NCBI GenBank assembly: GCA_013822695.1
Contig: PNKW01000030.1
Location: forward strand, 1 to 33,826
Direction of reading: 5' to 3'
Origin: Erythrobacter sp.
GTDB taxonomy: Bacteria; Pseudomonadota; Alphaproteobacteria; Sphingomonadales; Sphingomonadaceae
Length of the DNA stretch: 33,826 nucleotides
Shown here: in pieces, positions 15,391-22,043 of the stretch
Numbering within the stretch: the stretch's first letter is position 1
Layout: each line of letters opens with the position of its first letter
Program-made: the position numbers and the translations under genes
Notes under the pieces: generated by a model
What the model saw: only the letters and a program-made list of their open reading frames with translations
Told to the model about the DNA's origin: nothing
Databases searched by the model: none

Positions 15391-16190
15391 CAGTTGGACT
15401 CCCTTGCAGAGGTGGACCGATCAAGCCCGGCGCGGCGCGCGGTGGGCTTCATCGGACCGGTGTTGGTAAGCGTTGCGGTATCCTTGCCCGAACGCAGGAT
15501 AATCTGCGCCGGAACCCCGTCCACCACCACGGTATCGCCGCGGGTGGCGTAATTGACCGGCCCTTCGTCGCCTTCGTCATTGGTGATGAGGATCGCGGGG
15601 ATCGGGATGCCTGCGGGCCAGGTCAGGAACACCGCGTCGCCATCGTCATAGGTGCGGCTCGGCAGCAGTTCGGCCTTGCCTGCGGTGGCCCAGGCGAAGT
15701 TGAGCTCGGCCGGATCGGGCGCGGCGGCGGCAGCAGCCTGCTGCGGCGCGGCGGCGGCAAGCGCTGCCTGCGCTTCGGCCTCGGCGGCGGCGGCAAGGCG
15801 CGCCTCCTCGGCCGCCTTCTCAAGCTCGGGATAGCGGAATTGCAGGACGTAGAGCGCGCTCGCCTTGGGGCTGGCGACGAGATCGAACAGATAGGTGCGC
15901 TTGTCGGTCACCACGGTCATGTTGGTGCGCGCGACCGGATCCAATGGCTTCACGAAGATGATCGTCTGCGCCTTGTTCGGCTGCACCTGCCACGCAGCGC
16001 TGTCCCCGATCGCGACATTCTCGATGATTTCGTCGGGGGCGAACTTGATCGTGGTCTGGACCTTCACCTTGCCATCTATCTGCACGACCCTGTCGGCATC
16101 ATAGACGAGCGTCTTGAGCCGGTTGTCCTGCGCGGCGAGCGGAGTGGCAAGGGCCAGGGCGAGGCTCGCGAGAAGCACGGGGCGGATCAT
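15390..16190 (-). CDS. virB9: T4SS outer-membrane-complex protein VirB9
   Basis: A 266-aa secreted component. A signal peptide MIRPVLLASLALALATPLAAQD begins it, then the VirB9 N-terminal domain (VVQIDGKVKVQTTIKFAPDEIIENVAIGDSAAWQVQPNKAQTIIFVKPLDPVARTNMTVVTDKRTYLFDL). An Ala/Glu-rich, probably coiled segment of about 50 residues follows (EKAAEEARLAAAAEAEAQ...). The C-terminal domain has YDDGDAVFLTWPAGIPIPAILITNDEGDEGPVNYATRGDTVVVDGVPAQIILRSG. With VirB10, and usually the lipoprotein VirB7, this forms the outer ring; no VirB7 is seen here. Its ATG overlaps the virB6 stop by ATGA. Confidence 0.95.
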   Translation of the reverse strand: MIRPVLLASLALALATPLAAQDNRLKTLVYDADRVVQIDGKVKVQTTIKFAPDEIIENVAIGDSAAWQVQPNKAQTIIFVKPLDPVARTNMTVVTDKRTYLFDLVASPKASALYVLQFRYPELEKAAEEARLAAAAEAEAQAALAAAAPQQAAAAAAPDPAELNFAWATAGKAELLPSRTYDDGDAVFLTWPAGIPIPAILITNDEGDEGPVNYATRGDTVVVDGVPAQIILRSGKDTATLTNTGPMKPTARRAGLDRSTSARESN

Positions 16191-17389
16191 TGGTAAGTCT
16201 CCGAAGGGGTCGTCGGCTTGGGCGCGGGCGCGGACGGGCCCGAAGGGGAGGAACGGAAGCGGTTGCCGATCCCGCGGGTGCGCGCAGGCGCTGCGCCGAT
16301 CGGGGTCACTTGCCCGCCCCCACTCGCCGCAGTGATCACGCGGGTATCGCGCACCGCTCCGGCATCTGTGCCGACATCATTGGCAACCACCACCTGCGGC
16401 GGCGGGGCGACTTCGGTCCGGCGCGCGGTTGCGACCGAGACCAAAGGCGCGACATTGGTATTGCGCGGCGCGCTCGCGGCGGGCTGCGGCACGGGTACGG
16501 GGCGCGGAGGATCGGCGGGCCGCTCGCGCTCCTTGGAGGGCACGAGGCCGAACACCTGCCAGCCGGCGACCATCGTCCCGGCGACCTTCAGCGACAGCAG
16601 CATCAACGCCATATGCACCGCGCCGATCAGGAAGAAGGCCATCGCTGCCTGCTGGTCGATCTTGTCCGGCACCGCGACCAGCGCGGCGAGCACCGGGACT
16701 GACATCTCGAGCATGATCGACCCGCCCAGCACCGCGAACAGCGGCGCCAGCGCCATCATCGTCAGCCCCTTGAGCCAGCCGGTGAATAGCCCGCGCGTGC
16801 TGTCAAACAGCGCCAGCACCACGAAGATCGGCCCGACCGCGAGCAGCAACGCCAGCGCGATGCGCGCGGTCACCAGCATGCCCACTGTGCCCAGCAAGAG
16901 CAGCATCGCCCCCAGCCACATCATCCCCGGCGGCGAGAAGGCGCTGATGTTCGAGGTATCCCCGCTCGCCTCCTGGATCGCGACAAACACCACGTCGAGC
17001 TTCTGCGCGAAGACCATCGTCGCGCTCTCGCCGCGTGTTCCGGTCAGGATCCCCGCGATCTGGTCCGGGCCGCCGATGAAGATGTTGTAGAACACGCTCG
17101 AGAAGGCGACAAAGCTGGTGGCAAAGGTCAGCACCAGCCCCAGCGTCACCATCTTGGGCACCAGCGCGCGCACCGAGATGTTCGAGCGGCCGAGCATCAG
17201 CGAGATGCCGAAGAAGGCCACATAAAGCCCCAGCACCACGGTGAGCGCGAAGGCGAGCTGACCATCATCGCCGAACAATCGGTTGAAGGCCTGTTCGGAG
17301 ACATTGCCGGCGATGCAATCGACCGCGGTCAGCGCCGCCGAGACGCCGGTGCCCATCGCCTGCGCGGCGGTATCGCAGGTCGCGCTCAT
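16187..17389 (-). CDS. virB6: T4SS inner-membrane channel protein VirB6/TrbL with a long Pro-rich tail
   Basis: A 400-aa polytopic protein. About six hydrophobic segments run from residue 35 to about 275 (LAFALTVVLGLYVAFFGISLMLG, MVTLGLVLTFATSFVAF, MMWLGAMLLLLGTVGMLVTARIALALLLAVGPIFVVLALF, MMALAPLFAVLGGSIMLEM, AMAFFLIGAVHMALMLLSLKVAGTMVAG). The SALFDSTRGLFTGWLKGL-type loop is typical of VirB6. The last 120 or so residues are hydrophilic and Pro/Ala-rich. The start at 17389 forms an ATGA overlap with the virB4 stop; the frame is open five codons further. The next gene is virB9 directly, with no room for virB8, which normally stands between them. Confidence 0.9.
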   Translation of the reverse strand: MSATCDTAAQAMGTGVSAALTAVDCIAGNVSEQAFNRLFGDDGQLAFALTVVLGLYVAFFGISLMLGRSNISVRALVPKMVTLGLVLTFATSFVAFSSVFYNIFIGGPDQIAGILTGTRGESATMVFAQKLDVVFVAIQEASGDTSNISAFSPPGMMWLGAMLLLLGTVGMLVTARIALALLLAVGPIFVVLALFDSTRGLFTGWLKGLTMMALAPLFAVLGGSIMLEMSVPVLAALVAVPDKIDQQAAMAFFLIGAVHMALMLLSLKVAGTMVAGWQVFGLVPSKERERPADPPRPVPVPQPAASAPRNTNVAPLVSVATARRTEVAPPPQVVVANDVGTDAGAVRDTRVITAASGGGQVTPIGAAPARTRGIGNRFRSSPSGPSAPAPKPTTPSETYQ

Positions 17390-19833
17390 TCGGCAGCCTG
17401 CCACATGCTGTCATCCTCGGGATCGCCCGGACCATCGGGCCACGCCCGGCCGGTGAGCGGCGGATACCAGGCGGAGGGCGCATCGCCCACCGCCTCGCGC
17501 AGCAGATCGAGCCGCCGCACCGCGCTCTCGCGGCCCGAGAGGATCGTCAGGACTTCGGGCGCACCCGACAGGTCGAGCCGCACCACCACGCTGGCATCGG
17601 GCTGGCGCACGAGGAAGCAGCGCGAATGCGCAGGGAGGCTGCGGATCAATGCGAATTCGTGGCTGGTGAGGCCGAACCCGTCGCAATAATCCTCGGGCCG
17701 CGCGCGGCTGTTGGGCATGAACACCATCGTCGCGGTCTGTTCGACCAATGCGGTGGAAATACGGCTATCGAGCGCGTCGCGGGCAGACTGTGTGGCAAAC
17801 CCGACCAGCGCGTTGCGTTTGCGCAGGGTCTTGAGCCAATCGCGGATGCGCGCGGCGAAGACCTCGTCGTCGAGCGCCTTCCAGCCCTCGTCGATCAGGA
17901 TCATGGTCGGCTGCCCGTCCAGCCGCTCGTCGATGCGGTGGAAGAGGTACATCATCGTCGGCGTGCGCAGCCGCGGGTTTTCGAGCAGCGCGGTCATGTC
18001 GAAGCCCATCACGCGGGTTTCGAGATCGAGCCGGTCGGCGGCATTGTCGAACAGCCAGGCGTGCTCGCCGCCATCGCCTGAGGGCGAGCCGATCCACGCC
18101 GCCAAGCGATCCGCAAGGTCGCCCGGCTCCGGGCGGCGCGCGCCGGAAAGCAGTTCCTTGAAGTGCCGCAAACGCCTGAGCGAGGGGTCGTTGGCATAGG
18201 TCGCATCGACCGCAGCCGAGAGCGTCGCGAATTCCTCCGGCCCATCGGCCTTGAGCAGCACCGCGAGCCAGTCACGCAGGAAGGCGCGGTTGGCGGGGGT
18301 GTCGGGAAGCGCGAGCGGGTTGAAGCCGGTCGGCATCCCCGGCGCGATGCGGTCATAACGCCCGCCGATCCCGCGGATGAACAGCTCGGCTCCGCGGTCC
18401 TTGTCGAACAGGATGGTGCGCGGCTTGAACTTCTGGGCCTGGGCGGCGAGGAAATTCATCACCACGGTCTTGCCCGAACCGCTCGGCCCGATGACCGAGA
18501 AATTGCCGAGGTCGCCGTGGTGGAAGTTGAAGAAGAACGGCGTCGCGCTGGTGGTTTCCAGCAGGGTCACCGCATCGCCCCAGTGATTGCCAGCGGCCTG
18601 CCCCAGCGCAAAGCCGTGGAAGGAGCCGAAGCCCGCCATATTGGCCGAGGAGATCAGCGCGCGGCGGACGATATATTCCTCGTTCCCCGGAAACTGCGCC
18701 CAGAAGGCGGGTTCGAGATTGGTGTCCTCGCGCACCGCAATCGCGCCGGTATCGGCGAGCGCGGCGGCGCAGGCGGCCATGGCATCGTCGAGGCGCGGCA
18801 GGTTGGTCTCGCGCACCAGCACGGTCAGGTGGTGGTCGCCAAAGCCCACCGCCCCGTTGCCCAGCGCATCGCGCGCGGCGAGCATGTCGGCACGCTCGGC
18901 AGCGGCTTCCTCATCCACCGAACGCGAACGCCTGAGCGCAAGGTCGATGCGCTCCTTGGCGGTGGTGCGCTCGTTGGGCGCATAGCTTTCGGTGACGACC
19001 ATCTCGAAGGGCAGACGCAGCAGGTTGTCGAGCAGGCCGGGCGAGGTCGCCTCGGGGTAATCCTTGAGCCCGAGGATTGCAGCAAAATCGGGCGCCGCCG
19101 ACCCGCGCAGCTCCATCGCATCGAGGCCGAAGGAGGCGCGGCGGTAAGGGAGCATGTGGCCGATGTCGGTGTCGTCCGAAGGCCGCCGCACGGGGCGCAT
19201 CTCGCCGTTGTAGAGCGCCGAGAGCAGCTCGAGCATTTCCGAATTGGTCCCGCCGTTGGCGCTGTCGGGGACCGAATAATCCCCCAGCACCGCCGCGCCG
19301 TAGTTCTGCAAGCTGGCGACAAGGCCAGTGATCGCCGCCTTGAGCGAGCGGATGTCCTTGGGATCAGCCTCAAGCTCGTCCTGCCCGGCACGGGAGAACA
19401 TCTTCGACAGGCGCTCGGGCAGCCCGGTCTTGCCGCGCGCGGGGCGACGGATGAGGGTGACGAACTGATCGTTGATGAACAGCGATCCGCCCGCCAGCCG
19501 CTGCTTCCAGCGCGCGTCGATATGGCGCGACAGGGCATCGGGGAACTCGGCTTCGAGCTCCACCTCCACCCGGCGGCGGATGACATGGTGATACATCACG
19601 AAGCGCGCATCGAGCGTCGAGCGCAGCATCACCTCGCGAGTCGCGGCATGGGCGTTGAGCGCGTCCGAATCCTCGGTCTCGAACAGCAGGCCGGGCACCT
19701 GAATCGCGCTCATCACCGATCCATCGCGCAGCAGCACGGTGTTCTCGTCGACAAGGCGCGCATAGGGCAGGCGGTCGCCGACCTTCGCTTCCTTCGCGCT
19801 CCACGCAGCGGCGCCGATCCATTTACGGGGCAT
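17386..19833 (-). CDS. virB4: T4SS ATPase VirB4
   Basis: An 815-aa CagE/TrbE/VirB4 family ATPase, the largest energy component of the machine at the inner membrane. The N-terminal half has the YARLVDENTVLLRDGSVMSAIQVPGLLFETED domain. The RecA-like half has Walker A GPSGSGKTVVMNFLA (about residues 446-460), Walker B MILIDEGWKALDDEVFAARI (about 640) and ATQSARDALDSRISTALVEQTATMVFMPN with the conserved glutamine. The length is normal. The start overlaps virB3 by 11 nt and the end overlaps virB6 by ATGA, so the order of translation is tightly coupled. Confidence 0.97.
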   Translation of the reverse strand: MPRKWIGAAAWSAKEAKVGDRLPYARLVDENTVLLRDGSVMSAIQVPGLLFETEDSDALNAHAATREVMLRSTLDARFVMYHHVIRRRVEVELEAEFPDALSRHIDARWKQRLAGGSLFINDQFVTLIRRPARGKTGLPERLSKMFSRAGQDELEADPKDIRSLKAAITGLVASLQNYGAAVLGDYSVPDSANGGTNSEMLELLSALYNGEMRPVRRPSDDTDIGHMLPYRRASFGLDAMELRGSAAPDFAAILGLKDYPEATSPGLLDNLLRLPFEMVVTESYAPNERTTAKERIDLALRRSRSVDEEAAAERADMLAARDALGNGAVGFGDHHLTVLVRETNLPRLDDAMAACAAALADTGAIAVREDTNLEPAFWAQFPGNEEYIVRRALISSANMAGFGSFHGFALGQAAGNHWGDAVTLLETTSATPFFFNFHHGDLGNFSVIGPSGSGKTVVMNFLAAQAQKFKPRTILFDKDRGAELFIRGIGGRYDRIAPGMPTGFNPLALPDTPANRAFLRDWLAVLLKADGPEEFATLSAAVDATYANDPSLRRLRHFKELLSGARRPEPGDLADRLAAWIGSPSGDGGEHAWLFDNAADRLDLETRVMGFDMTALLENPRLRTPTMMYLFHRIDERLDGQPTMILIDEGWKALDDEVFAARIRDWLKTLRKRNALVGFATQSARDALDSRISTALVEQTATMVFMPNSRARPEDYCDGFGLTSHEFALIRSLPAHSRCFLVRQPDASVVVRLDLSGAPEVLTILSGRESAVRRLDLLREAVGDAPSAWYPPLTGRAWPDGPGDPEDDSMWQAAE

Positions 19834-20134
19834 AGGAGTTGCACCTCCAACGCTTGAAATTGGGCACGCGCGGGCACTTCGAAACCTTGGTGATCCACAG
19901 GTCGAAGGTGCGCGGTTCGCGCAGCGAAGCGAAATAGCCGACCCCGTGCATGACCAGCGGCACGATCAGGAAGCCGACGAGGAACAGCCCGTTGGTGATC
20001 AGCAGGTTGCGCAGGATCAGGAAGGCGATCGTCGTCACCATCATGTTGATGATGAAGAAATTCATCGTCACGCCCGCGAACATCTGCGGGCGGGTGAGCG
20101 CGCGGTGGACGGGGTTGCGGACGAGGTCGCTCAT
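19823..20134 (-). CDS. virB3: T4SS inner-membrane protein VirB3
   Basis: A 103-aa small membrane protein. RNPVHRALTRPQMFAGVTMNFFIINMMVTTIAFLILRN and a second hydrophobic run GLFLVGFLIVPLVMHGVGYFASLREPRTFDLWITK match the VirB3/TrbD pattern of two membrane segments and the final REPR.FDLW motif. The ATG at 20134 is preferred, with AGGGG 6 bp upstream; the track frame begins one codon earlier at a TTG. It starts 10 bp after virB2 and overlaps virB4 by 11 nt. VirB3 is needed for pilus biogenesis with VirB4. Confidence 0.92.
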   Translation of the reverse strand: MSDLVRNPVHRALTRPQMFAGVTMNFFIINMMVTTIAFLILRNLLITNGLFLVGFLIVPLVMHGVGYFASLREPRTFDLWITKVSKCPRVPNFKRWRCNSYAP

Positions 20135-20144
20135 CAACCGCCCC

Positions 20145-20456
20145 TTAGCCTGCCGCTGCCTGGATGCCGGCGACGATGGTGGTCGCGCCGAACAGGATGA
20201 AGACGCCGATGATCACGGTCGCCCCGAAGCGCCAGTTCATCCGGCCGGTGAGCATCATGAAGCCGATTGCGGCCACCGCCATCACCGCAATGGTGGTCGC
20301 CACCGTGCCGAGCAGTGTGCCTTGCAGCCACAGCAGCGCATTGTTGATGGGGCCAGAGCCCGCGGGATCGGCGGCTTGCGCGAAGGCGGCCGAGTGGGCC
20401 GAAAACAGCGCGAGCGCGGCAGCGAGGCGGGCGGGAATACGGAACTGCGGCATCAT
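20145..20456 (-). CDS. virB2: T4SS major pilin VirB2/TrbC
   Basis: A 103-aa prepilin. The signal peptide runs to about residue 27 (AALALFSAHSAAFAQA). The mature part has two hydrophobic helices, LLGTVATTIAVMAVAAIGFMML (about 47-68) and ATVIIGVFILFGATTIVAGIQ (about 79-99), with a short positive turn TGRMNWRFG between, exactly the VirB2/TrbC layout. ATG ATG at 20456/20453 leaves the start uncertain by one codon. It stands 42 bp after the lytic transglycosylase gene. Confidence 0.92.
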   Translation of the reverse strand: MMPQFRIPARLAAALALFSAHSAAFAQAADPAGSGPINNALLWLQGTLLGTVATTIAVMAVAAIGFMMLTGRMNWRFGATVIIGVFILFGATTIVAGIQAAAG

Positions 20457-20498
20457 GTCTTTCTCTGGTCTCGTAAAGCGGTGCGGCGGCCTGGGAGC

Positions 20499-21146
20499 CT
20501 ATTGCCCCGGCGCGCGCGCGTGGTTGGACAGCCGCCCCATGATGGCGGCGACATATTGCTTTGTCTCGCGAATATTGGGGATGCCCCCGGCGCGCTCGAC
20601 CCGTCCCGGGCCGGCATTATAGGCGGCGAGCGCCTTTTCGAGATCGCCGCCGAAGCGGTCGAGCTGTTCGCGCAGGTAACGCGCCCCGCCCTCGAGATTG
20701 GCGAAAGGATCGCGCGGATCGACCCCGAGATAGCGCGCGGTGCCCGGCATCAGCTGGGCCAACCCCTGCGCGCCGACCGGCGAGACCGCGTTCTCGTTCC
20801 AGCGGCTTTCCTGCCATACCAACGCTTCGAGCAGGCTGGGCGAGAGGTCGAAACGCGCCGAAAGTTCGGCGATCTTGGCGGCATAACGCGGGGGAATGCC
20901 ACGGGCGGCCTGCGCGGGATCGGCGATGGCGTAGGCCGGGAGCGGCGGCGCCTCACCGGGCAAGGCAGGCTCGGCCGCGGCAACCGGCGCGGGAGCAGCG
21001 TCCCGGCCGGCGAGCGGGCCTGCCACCCAGCGTGCGCCGCCTGCGTCGAGCTCCAGCACGTCGGCGCGCGCTTGGGCTGCATGGCCGAAAGCAAGTCCGG
21101 CCCCCGCAGCAATTGTCATGACGCGGCAAGCCGCGGCGAGAATCAT
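20499..21146 (-). CDS. virB1: Lytic transglycosylase, VirB1-like
   Basis: A 215-aa exported muramidase that opens peptidoglycan for the secretion channel. A signal peptide (MTIAAGAGLAFGHAAQARA, about 10-28) is followed by a 60-residue Ala/Pro-rich linker and then the SLT domain. That domain reads FDLSPSLLEALVWQESRWNENAVSPVGAQGLAQLMPGTARYLGV, with catalytic Glu in QESRW, then NLEGGARYLREQLDRFGGDLEKALAAYNAGPGRVERAGGIP. The ATG at 21146 has a strong GGAGGG 7 bp upstream. It is the first gene of the operon, only 39 bp after a Pho-box match. Confidence 0.93.
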   Translation of the reverse strand: MILAAACRVMTIAAGAGLAFGHAAQARADVLELDAGGARWVAGPLAGRDAAPAPVAAAEPALPGEAPPLPAYAIADPAQAARGIPPRYAAKIAELSARFDLSPSLLEALVWQESRWNENAVSPVGAQGLAQLMPGTARYLGVDPRDPFANLEGGARYLREQLDRFGGDLEKALAAYNAGPGRVERAGGIPNIRETKQYVAAIMGRLSNHARAPGQ

Positions 21147-21185
21147 GTCTCGGCCCTCCAGAATGTCCCCCTTTGTCTACCCTAA

Positions 21186-21203
21186 ATGACAGGCAGGTGA
21201 CAG
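21186..21203 (-). promoter_or_regulatory. Pho box (PhoB-binding site) upstream of the virB operon
   Basis: On the minus strand the site reads CTGTCAC-CTGC-CTGTCAT, two 7-bp half sites with a 4-bp spacer. It matches 13 of 14 consensus half-site positions (CTGTCAT-N4-CTGTCAT), with the correct 11-bp period and in the orientation of virB1. The end of the box is 39 bp before the virB1 ATG. TAGACA (21179-21174), six bases further, is a poor -10 candidate and closer than usual, so the exact promoter is open. Confidence 0.65.
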
Positions 21204-21210
21204 TCCGAGG

Positions 21211-21249
21211 AAAGCCCCGATATGCTTACGTTCGGGTTACCGGGGCTTT
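21211..21249 (-). terminator. Stem-loop between the TPR gene and the virB operon
   Basis: A perfect 9-bp stem AAAGCCCCG (21211-21219) pairs with CGGGGCTTT (21241-21249) across a 21-nt loop. For the minus-strand TPR gene it lies 49 bp after the stop with only three Ts following; on the plus strand the tail CTTTTCTT is better. It separates the TPR transcript from the Pho box and virB1. Confidence 0.6.
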
Positions 21250-21297
21250 TCTTCGCGCAAGAATGCTAAACCGTGCCCCGGGCCCGAAGCAGCGCGA

Positions 21298-21723
21298 TCA
21301 GCGGTCGCGCAAAGTGAGCTGCTCGGCCGAAGCGGCGGCGGCGCGGAATTCGCCGCGCTCCAGCATCTTGAGCGCCTTGCGTGCCAGCCGCCGCGAATCG
21401 GTGGCGAGGCCATCGGCGGTTTCAAGCTCGACCACTTCCTCGCAGGCCAACGCCTGCCGGAAGGCGTCGCGCGCGCGGGTTTCGTCACCCATCCGGGCAT
21501 AGGCGATTCCGAGATTGATCAGCACTGCGGCATCACGCGGATCGGCGGCGCTCGCCTGTTCGAGCGTGGCGAGCGCCTGCTCGGTGCGGCCCGCGGACAG
21601 CGTGCGCGCAGCGAGTTCGGGATCCGCCTCTGGCGCGGTGCGCGCGCTATCAGGCGGGGCGGCGGGGGCGGGTGCAGGCGGGTTCGCGGCGGCGAGCGCC
21701 AGAGCAAGGATGGTAACGGACAT
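21298..21723 (-). CDS. Secreted TPR-repeat protein
   Basis: A 141-aa protein. A short hydrophobic N-terminus (MSVTILALALAAANPPAPAPAAPP) looks like a signal peptide with a Pro-rich start of the mature chain. Tetratricopeptide repeats follow: ELAARTLSAGRTEQALATLEQASAADP, DAAVLINLGIAYARMGDETRARDAFRQALA, and a weaker third at ALKMLERGEFRAAAASAEQ. I chose the ATG at 21723 because GAGGAG lies 8 bp upstream; the ATG two codons earlier would be only 2 bp from it. Its role is unknown; it may scaffold an envelope complex. It is transcribed toward the T4SS but parted from it by a stem-loop and a separate regulatory site. Confidence 0.78.
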   Translation of the reverse strand: MSVTILALALAAANPPAPAPAAPPDSARTAPEADPELAARTLSAGRTEQALATLEQASAADPRDAAVLINLGIAYARMGDETRARDAFRQALACEEVVELETADGLATDSRRLARKALKMLERGEFRAAAASAEQLTLRDR

Positions 21724-21891
21724 GGGCATAACTCCTCTTCTTCAGGCACGCATAATGCATGCCTCTGGGAGTGAATGCAACATAACCGTAACATTGTCTT
21801 TTTTATGTAATTTAATGACCCAAGCAACGGAGATATAGAGACATTTCCGTAACACTTACCCTTCCACATGGGCTCCGGCGGCGAGAATTCT

Positions 21892-21921
21892 TTGTCATTT
21901 TTGTCTTTCTTTGGTCATAAT
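21892..21921 (+). promoter_or_regulatory. Candidate promoter for the lipoprotein-TonB receptor pair
   Basis: TTGTCA (21892-21897) and CATAAT (21916-21921) are 18 bp apart in the AT-rich divergent region 21724-22043 between the TPR gene and the lipoprotein gene. The same region has two CCGTAACA octamers (21786-21793 and 21847-21854), 61 bp apart, and scattered TGTCA motifs. No test of use is possible from sequence. Confidence 0.4.
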
Positions 21922-22043
21922 AGCGTAATTGCAATGCCGCTGTCATGCTGCAAGAATTCTGTCACGAACGACCCCTAGCGACCGCTCAGCGCATTAAACC
22001 ACGCGCCTAACTCGATTCTCGGCTCAAGAGGGGACCCACGCTC

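Noticed and set aside
18163..19857. 564-codon plus-strand frame opposite virB4
   Set aside because: Shadow of virB4, which carries intact Walker motifs.
21901..21918. Possible Pho box TTGTCTT-TCTT-TGGTCAT upstream of the lipoprotein gene
   Set aside because: About 10 of 14 positions match with correct spacing, but it overlaps the best -10 candidate, so its placement does not fit a PhoB-activated promoter.
21940..21965. CTGTCAT and CTGTCAC half sites upstream of the lipoprotein gene
   Set aside because: The start-to-start distance is 19 bp, not 11 or 22, so they do not form a standard Pho box.
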